64,000 nucleotides of DNA. Origin: Pediococcus ethanolidurans (GTDB lineage Bacteria > Bacillota > Bacilli > Lactobacillales > Lactobacillaceae). The stretch is taken from NCBI RefSeq assembly GCF_001437405.1, contig NZ_JQBY01000006.1:42384-106383 (forward strand), in the 5' to 3' direction. Position numbers and translations under genes: made by a program. Positions within the stretch are counted from its first letter, which is position 1. The number at the start of each line of letters is the position of its first letter. The notes under the pieces were generated by a model. That model had not been told where the DNA came from, ran no database searches, and saw nothing but the letters and a program-made list of their open reading frames with translations. Of this stretch, positions 44,994 through 54,623 are shown piece by piece.

Positions 44994-46652
44994 TCAAAAT
45001 AATCCGCTAATTTTACCATCATCACTGATATCAATATCTAGTGCTGCTGGATGTTTTGGTAAACCGGGCATTGTTAAAATATTACCTGTCATCGCAACAA
45101 TAAAGCCCGCCCCCAATTTAGGCACAAAAGATTTTACGTGAATAGTAAAGTCTGTGGGAGCCCCTAATAGTTTAGGATCGTCTGACAATGAATACTGAGT
45201 TTTTGCCATACAAACAGGAAGTTTATCCCAACCAAATTTTTTAAACCTTTTAAGCTGATTAGTTGCTTTTTTAGAGTATTCAACATTTGCACCACCATAA
45301 ATCTTCGTTACAATTGTTTGAATTTTTTCTGTGAGCTCCGAATTTGATGCATAAAGTGGTTTAAATTTTTTAGGTTGTTCAACCGTTTTAATAAGAGTTT
45401 GCGCCAGTTCCAATGCACCTTGACCACCTTTTGCCCACACATCGGTATCCAAAGCCTGAACTCCCATCTCAGCACAAACCTTTTGAACATAGCTAATTTC
45501 TTGCTCTGTATCCTGAGTAAAACGATTAATTGCAACAACTACAGGGACGCCATACTGGGCCATACTACGAATATGATGTTTAAGATTAGCAATACCTTTT
45601 TTTAGAGCATTCAAATTTTCGGACGCTAAATCTGCTAATGCTTGTCCACCATTAAGCTTCATTGCTTTAATAGTGGCTACAATCACAATTGTGTCTGGCA
45701 TTTTCTTTAAAACCGGAGTTTTGATATCAAGAAATTTTTCAGCACCTAAATCGGCACCAAATCCAGCCTCAGTAATTGTATAATCAGCCAAATTTAAAGC
45801 GGTTTGGGTGGCAAGTACACTGTTACATCCATGTGCAATGTTAGCAAAAGGACCACCATGCACAATGGCTGGAGTATGTGCGAGAGTTTGAACTAAATTA
45901 GGTTTAATTGCATCTTTCAATAAAGTTGCAATGGCTCCACCAACATTGAGGTCCTTAACCGTTACCGGTCTGCGATCATGAGTATATCCAATTACAATTC
46001 GATTAATTCTTGCTTTTAAATCATGAAGGTTTTCTGAAAGGCATAAAATGGCCATTAATTCGCTGGCAACCGTAATATCAAACCCATCTTCACGTGGAAC
46101 ACCTTGAACTGGACCACCTAATCCGATCACAATTTTTCGAAGTGCACGATCATTTATATCTAAAGCTCGTTTCCAAACAATTCTTCGTTGATCAATTCCA
46201 AGAGCGTTCCCTTGCTGAATATGATTATCAATTAAAGCAGCTAAAGTATTGTTTGCGGTCGTCAAGGCGTGCATGTCCCCTGTAAAATGCAAGTTAATAT
46301 CTTCCATAGGCACAACTTGCGCATAACCACCACCAGTGGCACCACCCTTCATTCCCATCACAGGTCCCAAGGACGGCTCACGAAGTGCAATAATTGCTTT
46401 TTTTTGTAGCAAAGTAAACGCGTCACCTAATCCTACAGTAACTGTCGATTTCCCCTCACCAGCAGGAGTAGGATTAATCGAAGTAACTAAAATCAGTTTT
46501 CGTTTAGTTGAATTCTTTATCTGTAAAGGCAATTTGATTTTGGCTTTATATGACCCATATTGTTCAATATCATCCTCTGTAAGGCCAATCTTTTCAGCAA
46601 TCTTTACAATTTTATCCATTTTTACATCTTGTGCAATTTCAATATCTGTCAT
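44994..46652 (-). CDS. fhs: Formate-tetrahydrofolate ligase
   Basis: 552 aa, ATG 46652. The enzyme makes 10-formyl-tetrahydrofolate from formate, ATP and tetrahydrofolate for purine and formyl-Met synthesis. The P-loop [14 protein letters not shown] lies near residue 62, followed by [40 protein letters not shown] segments (cut here into family motifs [13 protein letters not shown] and [11 protein letters not shown]). The C-terminal [13 protein letters not shown] and [17 protein letters not shown] are complete. Length is normal. Confidence 0.95.
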   Translation of the reverse strand: MTDIEIAQDVKMDKIVKIAEKIGLTEDDIEQYGSYKAKIKLPLQIKNSTKRKLILVTSINPTPAGEGKSTVTVGLGDAFTLLQKKAIIALREPSLGPVMGMKGGATGGGYAQVVPMEDINLHFTGDMHALTTANNTLAALIDNHIQQGNALGIDQRRIVWKRALDINDRALRKIVIGLGGPVQGVPREDGFDITVASELMAILCLSENLHDLKARINRIVIGYTHDRRPVTVKDLNVGGAIATLLKDAIKPNLVQTLAHTPAIVHGGPFANIAHGCNSVLATQTALNLADYTITEAGFGADLGAEKFLDIKTPVLKKMPDTIVIVATIKAMKLNGGQALADLASENLNALKKGIANLKHHIRSMAQYGVPVVVAINRFTQDTEQEISYVQKVCAEMGVQALDTDVWAKGGQGALELAQTLIKTVEQPKKFKPLYASNSELTEKIQTIVTKIYGGANVEYSKKATNQLKRFKKFGWDKLPVCMAKTQYSLSDDPKLLGAPTDFTIHVKSFVPKLGAGFIVAMTGNILTMPGLPKHPAALDIDISDDGKISGLF

Positions 46653-46656
46653 TTAA

Positions 46657-47064
46657 TTACCCCGCAATTTCAGCATGATTATTTTTTAAGATTTGTAATA
46701 ACTGTTCACGATCCTTTTTTGAAAGGTAAAAGAATCGTTGATCCGAATTATAAACAAACTGGATGCCAAATTTAGTTGCTTTAGTTGCCTGAATATCCAT
46801 CATATTAATCGTTAACCAATTCTTTTGTAAAGTTCGATTGATAATTAATTGATTACCTTGAACCATAATCGAACGAGTCAAATATTGGACGATACAAATA
46901 ATGACAAATGCAACAAAAAAGCCTGCTGTAATCCAATTAAAATGTGTGACTTCAAGCCAAAAAATAATTCCCATGATGAGAACCAGTAGTGTCCATGACC
47001 AAGACGAAACACTTGCTAAAAAAGCAGGTTGATAATAAAAATTTGTTTTTGAGGGCTGCATCAT
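46657..47064 (-). CDS. EbsA-family membrane protein
   Basis: 135 aa. Two membrane helices (about 17-38 and 43-64) follow an N-terminal NFYYQPAFLASVSSWSW, and the C-terminal 65 residues form a beta-rich cytosolic domain with a PH-like strand pattern (IMVQGNQLIINR). This matches the EbsA family of lactic acid bacteria, whose role is not well understood. It lies 4 nt before fhs and 15 nt after the oxidoreductase gene. The family assignment comes from sequence pattern. Confidence 0.6.
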   Translation of the reverse strand: MMQPSKTNFYYQPAFLASVSSWSWTLLVLIMGIIFWLEVTHFNWITAGFFVAFVIICIVQYLTRSIMVQGNQLIINRTLQKNWLTINMMDIQATKATKFGIQFVYNSDQRFFYLSKKDREQLLQILKNNHAEIAG

Positions 47065-47079
47065 TCATCACTATCCTTT

Positions 47080-48174
47080 TTAAGAAAAATAAGTTGAAAT
47101 TCTCTTTTGATAATTTGAAAAATCATTTGTCGTGCTTAGCAGTGAAACCATTAAATTAGCAATTAGTGGGCCGGTCGTCAAACCAGATGAACCCAATCCA
47201 GATGCCACTAAAATACGGGGATCATTGGGTAGTTGTCCGAAAAACGGTGAAAAGTCATCCGTAAAAGCACGTGTACCAACTCTGGTAGCAATTAAATCAT
47301 CTTTCGATAAACGATTATCAATTCTTTTAGCACTCTCAAAAAGATCTTCAAGCGCTTCTTGAGTAAATTTTAAATCAAAACCAGCATCATTTTCATGAGT
47401 TGCGCCAATAATCAAACGGCCAGCACCGATTGGCATAAAATCCTTTTCGCTTTCTGGCATTAAAACTGGTGCTAACACATCATCTTGGTAGTGAGGTACT
47501 TGTAATTCAATTAATTGTCCTTTTTGTGGATGTACATGTACTTCATATCCTAGGGGTGCCAGCAATTTCTTAATGCCAGCACCAGCACATACAATGATTG
47601 TATCAAATTGGCGAGTATCTTTTCCAACTTGAATCGTTTGATTATTAAGCAGTTCGGCTTTTTGCCTAATAATTTGAACACCATTTTGCTCACTGAGTCG
47701 TAAAAGATGCTTCACAAAACGGTTACCATCAATTCGTGCTCCACCGCTAATAAAAATTCCTTGAAGGTCAGCCGTCACAAGTGGTAATCGTTTTTGAATT
47801 TCTTGTGCAGTTACACGCTGAATTGTTCCCATTTCTGGTGCGGTTAGCTTTCGTTTGTTAGCTAAGTCTTCCAATTCGTTTAACGCAGCGGTTTCTTTTC
47901 TGGTGACAATGGTACCTGACTGAAGATAGGTTTTAGAATCCATGTGGGTTTCTTTTGCTAATTTGGCAATGTAAGTCGCCCCATCTTTAGCAAGTGCATA
48001 CCACTGTTTATTGCGTCGTTTTGACAACCACGGTGAAATAATGCCAGCAGCTGCCTTAGTTGCCTGTCCATCTGCAGAATCATATAAAGTAACTGAATTT
48101 TTTTCATCTTTACTCAATAGGTATGCAGCAGTTGCACCCACAATACCTCCACCAATAATTGCAATTTCTTTCAT
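47080..48174 (-). CDS. FAD-dependent oxidoreductase (DAO / DadA-like)
   Basis: 364 aa, ATG 48174, one base after the stop of the methyltransferase gene. The N-terminal Rossmann motif IAIIGGGIVGATAAYLL (residues 4-20) binds FAD and is followed by the acidic end of the second strand. A DAO-type substrate domain includes GGARIDGNRFVKHLL and FMPIGAGRLIIGATHE, and the C-terminal GLGSSGLTTGPLIANL closes the FAD site. Relatives oxidise D-amino acids, glycine or sarcosine; the substrate cannot be told. No signal peptide. Confidence 0.85.
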   Translation of the reverse strand: MKEIAIIGGGIVGATAAYLLSKDEKNSVTLYDSADGQATKAAAGIISPWLSKRRNKQWYALAKDGATYIAKLAKETHMDSKTYLQSGTIVTRKETAALNELEDLANKRKLTAPEMGTIQRVTAQEIQKRLPLVTADLQGIFISGGARIDGNRFVKHLLRLSEQNGVQIIRQKAELLNNQTIQVGKDTRQFDTIIVCAGAGIKKLLAPLGYEVHVHPQKGQLIELQVPHYQDDVLAPVLMPESEKDFMPIGAGRLIIGATHENDAGFDLKFTQEALEDLFESAKRIDNRLSKDDLIATRVGTRAFTDDFSPFFGQLPNDPRILVASGLGSSGLTTGPLIANLMVSLLSTTNDFSNYQKRISTYFS

Positions 48175-48175
48175 A

Positions 48176-49333
48176 CTAGTTTACTTCACGCTTTCCTTCA
48201 TGATGCCAAATCGGCTTACCCCAATATTGGAAATAGTCCGTTCTTAGTGCCCCATTATAAAGCTTACGTTTTTTGGTAGCTTGACTACCATAGAATCTTT
48301 CAAATTCTAAATCACTGGTTAGAATATACTTGCTCCACGTTTTTAATGGTTTGTAAACCATGCCCATTTCGTGATATAACTTACGGACACTTTCTTGATC
48401 ACTCAAACGTTGTCCATACGGAGGATTGGCAACAATCACGCCATTAAGTTTTTCGGATTTAAAATCCTTAACAGCCATTTGTTTAAATGAAATCACATCT
48501 CCCAAACCGGCTTCAAGTGCGTTTCGCTTGGAAATATTAATCATATTTTGGTCAATATCATAGCCAGTTATATCAAGTTCCACGTCATAGTTAGCCTGAG
48601 CATCAGCTTCATCGCGTAATTTTTCACTCACTTCTGCAGGAACCCAATCCCACTTTTCGCAAATAAAATTACGATTAAACCCTGGAGCAATGTTTTGCCC
48701 AATCAAAGCAGCCTCAATTGGAATTGTTCCCGAGCCACATACTGGGTCAATAAACGGCATATCTGGCTTCCAACTTGTTAATAATACTAAAGCTGCTGCC
48801 ATGTTTTCCTTTAATGGTGCACCACCCTTATCAATTCGATACCCACGTTTGAATAAACTGTCTCCCGTCGTATCTAGAGTGAGTTGAACTTGATCCTTAT
48901 TAATGGCAACTTCTATAGGATAGACTGCTCCTGTTTCAGGCAGACGAGTTCGACGATGGTAAGTGTCAGAAAGTTGATTGACAATTGCTTTTTTTACAAT
49001 TGCCTGCGCATCTGGAACACTATGTAGTTGGGAATTTCTAGATCTTCCCTCAACCGGAAAACTAGCATCAATTGGTAACAATTGATCCCAATCTACTTTT
49101 TTTGTTTGTTCAAAAAGAGAATCAAAAGTTTTAGCCTCAAATTCACTAACAACTATTTTGATACGATCTGCCGTTCTGAGCCAAAGATTGGTTTTCAAAA
49201 TGTCTTCAATGGTTCCCTCAAAACGAACTCGTCCGTTTTCTACTTGAACTTCATAACCAAGTTCACGTAATTCCTTACCTACTAGTGCCTCAATGCCACT
49301 CGCACAAGTAGCCATTAATTCAAATTTTTGCAT
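48176..49333 (-). CDS. THUMP-domain 23S rRNA methyltransferase (RlmL/YpsC family)
   Basis: 385 aa from ATG 49333; an in-frame GTG at 49342 is part of the AAAGGTG ribosome binding site. The N-terminal THUMP RNA-binding domain (about 1-160) is followed by a SAM-dependent methyltransferase with DPVCGSGTIPIEAALIG near 193 and VIVANPPYGQRL near 302. The NPPY motif indicates N2-guanine or N6-adenine transfer on rRNA. The place next to rnpB and gpsB is conserved in Firmicutes (YpsC). Confidence 0.9.
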   Translation of the reverse strand: MQKFELMATCASGIEALVGKELRELGYEVQVENGRVRFEGTIEDILKTNLWLRTADRIKIVVSEFEAKTFDSLFEQTKKVDWDQLLPIDASFPVEGRSRNSQLHSVPDAQAIVKKAIVNQLSDTYHRRTRLPETGAVYPIEVAINKDQVQLTLDTTGDSLFKRGYRIDKGGAPLKENMAAALVLLTSWKPDMPFIDPVCGSGTIPIEAALIGQNIAPGFNRNFICEKWDWVPAEVSEKLRDEADAQANYDVELDITGYDIDQNMINISKRNALEAGLGDVISFKQMAVKDFKSEKLNGVIVANPPYGQRLSDQESVRKLYHEMGMVYKPLKTWSKYILTSDLEFERFYGSQATKKRKLYNGALRTDYFQYWGKPIWHHEGKREVN

Positions 49334-49358
49334 ATATTTCACCTTTGTTTTTTAATCT

Positions 49359-49395
49359 AAAAAAAACTAGGATAAAAGCGAACTTCTACCCTAGT
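49359..49395 (-). terminator. Terminator of rnpB with UUCG tetraloop
   Basis: On the minus strand ACTAGGGTAGAAG pairs with CTTTTATCCTAGT (13 bp including G-U pairs) around a TTCG loop, followed by seven T. It lies directly after the 3' end of RNase P RNA. Confidence 0.9.
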
Positions 49396-49401
49396 CTCCT
49401 G

Positions 49402-49792
49402 AAATGTAAATCTCTATAAGCCATGTTTTGTCCAAAATGAATTCTCAGGTTCAATTCAAATTTGGGTAATCATCTATCTCCAGGTGAAACACCTGCCCCC
49501 ACATTTAGTTCAATTCCAGATGTGAAGCGCCCCTACCAATGTTTGGGTTGCCCGCTCGTGGGGTTTACCGCGTTCCATCAATACAATTTCTCGTATTGCT
49601 GCGTTTCTGTGGCACCTTAGGGAACATAAGAACATAGTCGAAACCTTAGTTCTGTATTCCGCCGTTATCTCAAAAGAGATACCTCAGCTTATTTTTTCAC
49701 CGAGCACGAACACTACAAGCATCTCAGCTTGTGCGGGCATGGACTTTCCTCAGCCTACAAAAGTAGACCGCAATTACCCGAGATTTACAAAG
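49402..49792 (-). ncRNA. rnpB: RNase P RNA component, type B
   Basis: The catalytic RNA that matures the 5' ends of tRNAs. The conserved 5' core GAGGAAAGTCCATGC (minus strand, near 49751-49737), the CCACAGAAACGC segment near 49605 and the closing P1 helix are recognisable; TGTAAATCTC at 49789-49780 pairs with GAGATTTACA at 49414-49405. The length of about 390 nt and neighbours gpsB and ypsC match Bacillus-type RNase P RNAs. End points are estimated from P1. The RNA is followed by its own strong terminator. Confidence 0.95.
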
Positions 49793-49797
49793 TGTAA

Positions 49798-50139
49798 TTA
49801 AATTCGATGTGATTCATTTTCGCCATTATCAAGCTGTGAACCGAACACCCGACGTTCCAAATTTGAAAGTCGTTTAAGAATATCCATGTTGGTTGCACTA
49901 TTGACAGGCTGTGTACTAGAAGTAGTTTTACCTACAGAAACTTGTTTTGTTAACTCGTCAATCTTATCAAGTAATCTTTCATTTTCATCCTTTAATTGTT
50001 GAATGTTTTTTGAAAAGGTTTCATAATCCTTGATAACTGAATCCAAATAGGTATCAACATCTGCTGGATCGTAGCCACGCATCTTAGGTTTAAATTCTTT
50101 TTGCAAAATATCTTTTGGAGTAAGATTTATGTTATCCAT
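49798..50139 (-). CDS. gpsB: Cell division and wall-synthesis coordinator GpsB
   Basis: 113 aa from ATG 50139 after GAGGTG; an in-frame ATG six codons upstream lacks such a site. GpsB links penicillin-binding proteins to the divisome. The DivIVA-type N-terminal segment [20 protein letters not shown] with [18 protein letters not shown] is followed by a coiled coil (about 35-70) and a short C-terminal domain with [17 protein letters not shown], the conserved hexamer-forming end. Length is normal. Its stop lies a few bases before rnpB. Confidence 0.93.
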   Translation of the reverse strand: MDNINLTPKDILQKEFKPKMRGYDPADVDTYLDSVIKDYETFSKNIQQLKDENERLLDKIDELTKQVSVGKTTSSTQPVNSATNMDILKRLSNLERRVFGSQLDNGENESHRI

Positions 50140-50202
50140 ATTTAACACCTCATACATAATTATTGTAATATCCGCGTAACACGTGTTCCATTGTATCAGA
50201 CT

Positions 50203-50772
50203 TTAATCCAAATTAAAACTATTGTTCTGATTTTCTGTGTATTCTTCTGCAGCTTCTTGCAGATCCTCAAAATCTATTAACTCCAACGGATACGGATGAT
50301 TTTCACGCCATTTTTGAATAACTTCGTAATCATATTTTGTTTTTCCGGGATGCTCTGGGTCATATAGCAAAATTGCCTGATCAGTATGCGCCAGCATAAA
50401 GTGTTGATAGGTTTTTAACTGTTGTGGTGCTTGATACGGATTATGACTCACACTATCTGTAAAGTCTGCTTTTGTTAAGATTTGGGAAAGTTTCGCTTGA
50501 TTATTTTCATTCCACTGTTGCCCAAATTCAGTAAAGGGTAACATAACCGCAATTTTAAAATCAGGATATTCCTTTTTTAATTGCACGCCAGCTTCAGTGG
50601 CCCATTGTTCAACTCCTAATTGAGCTCCCGTAATTAGCCAATCGGTTCCTGATTCAAGGCGATTTTTAAGTGCTTGTTTAATAACATTTTTAATAATTAA
50701 TAACTTAGGGTCTTTATCATTAAATATTTCTAATTCGTAACTTCTATATCCCGTAATCCAAACGCGACTCAT
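50203..50772 (-). CDS. ypsA: YpsA (DUF1273, SLOG-like) protein
   Basis: 189 aa from ATG 50772 after GGAGGA; an upstream in-frame TTG is inside that site. The sequence SRVWITGYRSYELEIF with a later TGAQLGVEQWATEAG and AHTDQAILLYDPEHPGKT is that of the YpsA family, which has a Rossmann-like nucleotide-binding (SLOG) fold and affects cell division in Bacillus and Staphylococcus. The gene is divergent from recU, the usual arrangement. Precise activity is unknown. Confidence 0.9.
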   Translation of the reverse strand: MSRVWITGYRSYELEIFNDKDPKLLIIKNVIKQALKNRLESGTDWLITGAQLGVEQWATEAGVQLKKEYPDFKIAVMLPFTEFGQQWNENNQAKLSQILTKADFTDSVSHNPYQAPQQLKTYQHFMLAHTDQAILLYDPEHPGKTKYDYEVIQKWRENHPYPLELIDFEDLQEAAEEYTENQNNSFNLD

Positions 50773-50832
50773 TATGGATTCCTCCAAATTTTAAAAATAT
50801 GTTTCAGATCGTTTTTAACTTTACATCTATAG

Positions 50833-50838
50833 TATAAT
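50833..50838 (+). promoter_or_regulatory. -10 element of the recU-pbp1A promoter
   Basis: A perfect TATAAT lies 26 nt before the recU start codon. No good -35 was seen at 16-18 nt upstream (T-rich CGTTTTT only), so the promoter may need an activator or be weak. Confidence 0.45.
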
Positions 50839-50863
50839 ATAGAAAATAGGAAGTGATACACAA

Positions 50864-51499
50864 GTGAACTTTCATTACCCATCAGGAAAGAAATATAAAG
50901 TGGCTGACGCTTCGTCTAAACAGATCCGACCCCACACTCCAATTCAATTTGGAAAACGTGGTATGTCCCTAGAAGACGAATTAAACGAAAGTAACCAATA
51001 TTATCTTTCTCACGGAATAGCAGTTGTTCATAAAAAACCAACTCCAATTCAAATCGTCAAAGTAGATTATCCCAAACGTAGCGCGGCAGTTATAAAGGAA
51101 GCCTATTTTCGTCAGGCCTCAACTACTGATTACAATGGCGTTTATAAAGGTTACTATTTAGATTTTGATGCGAAGGAAACTAAACGAAAAACAGCTTTCC
51201 CTCTTGATAATTTTCACGATCATCAGATTCGCCATATGAAAGCCTGTCTGGCCGCCAAAGGAATTTGTTTTACAATTATTAAATTCGTAGAACTTGATCA
51301 AATTTTTTTACTCCCTGCTACAAATCTTTTTTATTTTTGGGATCGTCAAAAAAAAGGTGGTAGAAAGTCCATACCGCTTAGTTATATAAAAGAAAATGGT
51401 TACTTAATTAAGTATCACCTAAATCCACTTATTCCTTATCTAAATGCCGTGGATAATCTCTTAATTAAGCAACATGAAGGAGAACATAATGCAAAGTAA
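50864..51499 (+). CDS. recU: Holliday junction resolvase RecU
   Basis: 211 aa from GTG 50864, 10 nt after AGGAAG. RecU cuts Holliday junctions in recombinational repair and chromosome segregation. The family core STTDYNGVYKGYYLDFDAKE (residues about 86-105) holds the catalytic Asp and Glu, and GKRGMSLEDELNESN near 30 and FPLDNFHDHQIRHMKAC near 112 are typical. It overlaps pbp1A by 11 nt, the conserved Firmicute pair. Confidence 0.95.
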   Translation: MNFHYPSGKKYKVADASSKQIRPHTPIQFGKRGMSLEDELNESNQYYLSHGIAVVHKKPTPIQIVKVDYPKRSAAVIKEAYFRQASTTDYNGVYKGYYLDFDAKETKRKTAFPLDNFHDHQIRHMKACLAAKGICFTIIKFVELDQIFLLPATNLFYFWDRQKKGGRKSIPLSYIKENGYLIKYHLNPLIPYLNAVDNLLIKQHEGEHNAK

Positions 51500-53768
51500 T
51501 AATCAGCCACATCGGACCCAACATTCACAACTCACACAACCACCACATCGACGTCGATCAATTTTTAGGCGCATATTGCTCTGGATACTGGCATTATTTA
51601 TTTTAGCTTTTGTTGGTGGTGCTGGATTATTTATGTACTATGCTAAAGATGCACCAAGCATTTCAGAAAAGCAATTATCAAGCGATGAAGCAACTGTAGT
51701 TTACGATAAAAGCGGTAAAGTCATTAGTCGCTTAGGTGCACAAGATCGTGATTACGTTAAAGCAAATGAAATTCCTAAGTCACTCAAAAGTGCAGTTGTC
51801 TCAATTGAAGATAAACGTTTCTATAAAAATAACGGTGTTGATCCTGTTCGTATTGTGGGAGCAACGTTTGCAAACATTACAGGATCCTCGCTGGGGCTTC
51901 AAGGAGCAAGTACGCTAACACAACAACTTGTAAAACTTTCTGTTTTTTCAACCTCAGCTAAAGATCGAACCTTGCGTGTAAAGGCCCAAGAAGCTTGGCT
52001 TGCTTTACAGGTAGACAAAAAATACTCCAAAGATAAGATTCTTGAGTTTTATATTAATAAGGTCTATATGGGTAATGGCGTTTACGGCATGGGAACAGCT
52101 GCCAAATATTATTATGGAAAATCACTTTCCAAATTAAATATTGGTCAAATTGCTTTGTTAGCCGGTATGCCACAGGCACCAACTTCCTATGACCCTACTA
52201 AATATCCTAAATACGCTTTATCACGACGTAACACTGTTTTACAGGCAATGGTCAATAACAAAGTTATCACTAAAGCACAGGCTGCTGCTGCTGAAAAAAC
52301 AAGTGTAACAACAGGTTTAGTTAAAAAACATAGTTCAAATGGGCTGACTACTGTTAACAGTAAAATCGTTGACTCATATTTAAAACAAGTTATCAGCAGT
52401 GTTGAATCAAAAGGTTTCAATCCTTACACGGATGGAATGAAAATTTACACTAATTTAGATTTAGCAGCTCAAAAACGACTTTATAAAATTGGTAATTCTA
52501 GCACATATGTGCAATATCCCGATTCCAAGTTTCAGCTTGGCGTTTCCATTACAAATCCAAACAATGGAAAAGTAGTTGCTATGCTTGGTGGCCGTCAAAC
52601 TGGCAATGTCACTTTTGGTTTAAACCGCGCCGTTCAAACTGATCGAAGTAGTGGATCCACCGCTAAACCATTGATGGATTATGGACCCGCCATTCAATAT
52701 TTAAACTGGCCAACTAGTCGAACTGTCAAAGATGAACCGTTCACTTATCCTGGATCAAGTGCCAAACTCTATGATTTTGATAAAGCTTATAAAGGTAAAA
52801 TGACAATGCGCCAGGCTCTTGTTCAGTCACGAAATATTCCGGCCGTTAGAACTTTACAAGATGTTGGAATTTCCAAGGCTACAACCTTCCTAAGCAACCT
52901 GGGTATTTCTCAAAAAGGTACTTATAATCTTCAAAACGGAATTGGCTTGTATATTTCACCACTTCAAGAAGCTGCTGCTTATTCGGCCTTTGCCAATGGC
53001 GGAACTTACTATAAACCTTATTATGTTCATAAAATCGTGACGCAAAGTGGCAAAACGTACAATTACAGTAGTCAAGGTAAACGTGCAATGAGTAAAGCAA
53101 CTGCGTACATGATTACTGACATGTTAAAGGGCGTTTTAACAGACTCAAACGGTACCGGATCAACTGCTAATATTTCTGGCCTTTACCAGGCTGGTAAGAC
53201 AGGAACAACGGGCTATCCAGCTGACATCGCCAGCAATTATCCAAGCAGTGCTTCAATGGATTCGTGGTTTACAGGTTATACCCGTCATTACAGTATGTCA
53301 GTGTGGACAGGATATGATCAGCAAAACACAGCTTCCGGATTCTTAAGTGAGCAAGAAACGCTAATTGCACAAGAAGTTTACAAGAGTATGATGAGTTATC
53401 TTTCAGCGTCTGTGACAAACGATAATTGGGTTAAACCGTCAAGTGTTACTGAAAAAACTGTTAATGGTGTAAAGGAGCTCTTCAAAGCTAACTCTAGCTA
53501 CAGTAATTCTGGTACCAGTGATGACTACTCTCAAAACAACTCAAGCAGCACTTCTAGTTCGGTAAGTTCAAGTTCCTCTACTGTAACTACCAGTCGTGAT
53601 ACTTCTTCTAAGAGCAGCAATAATAGTAATAGTAATAATAGCAGTTCAAATAATAGTTCCAGTTCGAGCTCGAGTTCTTCAAGTTCTAGTTCCAGTTCAA
53701 GCTCAAGTGCAAGTAGTTCTAGTGCCAGCTCTTCCAGTAAAGAATCTTCATCAAGTAGTAAAAACTAA
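51489..53768 (+). CDS. Class A penicillin-binding protein (PBP1A) with Ser-rich tail
   Basis: 759 aa from ATG 51489 with AAGGAGA; an in-frame ATG at 51474 lies before that site. A cytoplasmic His/Arg-rich start and one membrane helix (about 26-50) are followed by a GT51 transglycosylase with EDKRFYKNNGVD near residue 107 and GASTLTQQL near 137. The transpeptidase shows SGSTAKP (Ser near 389), QSRN and AGKTGTTG near 569. The last about 80 residues are almost pure Ser with Asn, Ala and Thr, resembling the tail of the membrane protein at 33337-34440. It polymerises and crosslinks peptidoglycan. Confidence 0.93.
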   Translation: MQSNNQPHRTQHSQLTQPPHRRRSIFRRILLWILALFILAFVGGAGLFMYYAKDAPSISEKQLSSDEATVVYDKSGKVISRLGAQDRDYVKANEIPKSLKSAVVSIEDKRFYKNNGVDPVRIVGATFANITGSSLGLQGASTLTQQLVKLSVFSTSAKDRTLRVKAQEAWLALQVDKKYSKDKILEFYINKVYMGNGVYGMGTAAKYYYGKSLSKLNIGQIALLAGMPQAPTSYDPTKYPKYALSRRNTVLQAMVNNKVITKAQAAAAEKTSVTTGLVKKHSSNGLTTVNSKIVDSYLKQVISSVESKGFNPYTDGMKIYTNLDLAAQKRLYKIGNSSTYVQYPDSKFQLGVSITNPNNGKVVAMLGGRQTGNVTFGLNRAVQTDRSSGSTAKPLMDYGPAIQYLNWPTSRTVKDEPFTYPGSSAKLYDFDKAYKGKMTMRQALVQSRNIPAVRTLQDVGISKATTFLSNLGISQKGTYNLQNGIGLYISPLQEAAAYSAFANGGTYYKPYYVHKIVTQSGKTYNYSSQGKRAMSKATAYMITDMLKGVLTDSNGTGSTANISGLYQAGKTGTTGYPADIASNYPSSASMDSWFTGYTRHYSMSVWTGYDQQNTASGFLSEQETLIAQEVYKSMMSYLSASVTNDNWVKPSSVTEKTVNGVKELFKANSSYSNSGTSDDYSQNNSSSTSSSVSSSSSTVTTSRDTSSKSSNNSNSNNSSSNNSSSSSSSSSSSSSSSSSSASSSSASSSSKESSSSSKN

Positions 53769-53783
53769 TTAAATATATAAAAA

Positions 53784-53834
53784 CTCGTATGTATTTGCTG
53801 GTCAACTGACCAATAAATGCGTACGATTTTTTTG
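53784..53834 (+). terminator. Terminator of recU-pbp1A
   Basis: A long imperfect hairpin with outer CTCGTA/TACGA pairing and inner TGGTC-AACT-GACCA (53799-53812) is followed by seven T. Confidence 0.8.
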
Positions 53835-53838
53835 TAAT

Positions 53839-53876
53839 AAAAAAAGGCAAAACTATTTTCAGCTTTACCTTTTTTT
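53839..53876 (-). terminator. Terminator of dnaD
   Basis: On the minus strand AAAGGTAAAGCT pairs with AGTTTTGCCTTT (12 bp with G-U), loop GAAAAT, followed by a T-run. It lies just after the dnaD stop. Confidence 0.8.
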
Positions 53877-53879
53877 CAT

Positions 53880-54599
53880 CTACCTATTTTGATCAGAAAT
53901 TTTATAAATTGGAATCTTTGGTCCGTTAAGGTCCGCTTTCACATTTCTCTGATTAGAATTATGATCACTTGAGGAATTATTTCGTTGCCGTTCTTCCTCT
54001 TTTTGAACTTGATTAACCGTTGTTAGATTTCGTTTTTCCCAATTTAATAATATTCTATCCATATATCTTAAACTGTATGCTTGACTCAAAACTGCCTCTT
54101 TCAAGGCTAATGAAATCATTTCCGGAGCATAATGATCATCTGTTAACCACTGATTGATCGTTTCATATTCGATTGGTGAAAGCGGTCGTCCAAATTCTGA
54201 TTCAATTTGTTTAAACACCGTTTCACGATCGTTTTTTTGCGTTTGCTGTTTTTTGGTTTCGGTCTCATTATCGGCTGACTGTAACAGTTTATCAAATAAG
54301 AGATCAAAATTGTATTGATCATAATTTTTTCCATCAGCATGCTTCACAGTTTTAATTTCCATAAATTTGTTTTGAATTAACTCATGCAACAATTCATAAA
54401 CTTTTGATTCGTCTAATCCTGTCTCACGCGAAATCAATTTTGAACTTGGGAAAAGATCACCTTGTTCACGTTGCTTTTCAATAATTAAATAAATCACTAA
54501 CTCATCACTAGTCAATCCCAGTTGATGGAAATGGCTCAATAAATAATTCGAAACAACTGTGTTTCCGGCATTTAAAAATTTTCTTGTCACTTCATTCAA
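53880..54599 (-). CDS. dnaD: DNA replication initiation protein DnaD
   Basis: 239 aa from TTG 54599 after AGGAGGGG. DnaD helps load the replicative helicase at oriC and at restarting forks in low-GC Gram-positives. The N-terminal winged helix domain (about 15-95) contains LTSDELVIYLIIEKQREQ and SRETGLDESKVYELL. The C-terminal DnaD domain near 130-195 contains FGRPLSPIEYETINQWL and YMDRILLNW. The nth gene that commonly follows dnaD in this group is absent here. It is the last gene of the asnS series. Confidence 0.92.
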   Translation of the reverse strand: MNEVTRKFLNAGNTVVSNYLLSHFHQLGLTSDELVIYLIIEKQREQGDLFPSSKLISRETGLDESKVYELLHELIQNKFMEIKTVKHADGKNYDQYNFDLLFDKLLQSADNETETKKQQTQKNDRETVFKQIESEFGRPLSPIEYETINQWLTDDHYAPEMISLALKEAVLSQAYSLRYMDRILLNWEKRNLTTVNQVQKEEERQRNNSSSDHNSNQRNVKADLNGPKIPIYKISDQNR

Positions 54600-54623
54600 A
54601 TCTTTCCCCTCCTTAATACCTCA

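Noticed and set aside
53560..53768. CRISPR-like or satellite repeat in the 3' end of pbp1A
   Set aside because: The repetition comes from Ser codons in a low-complexity tail. There are no spaced identical repeats and no cas genes.
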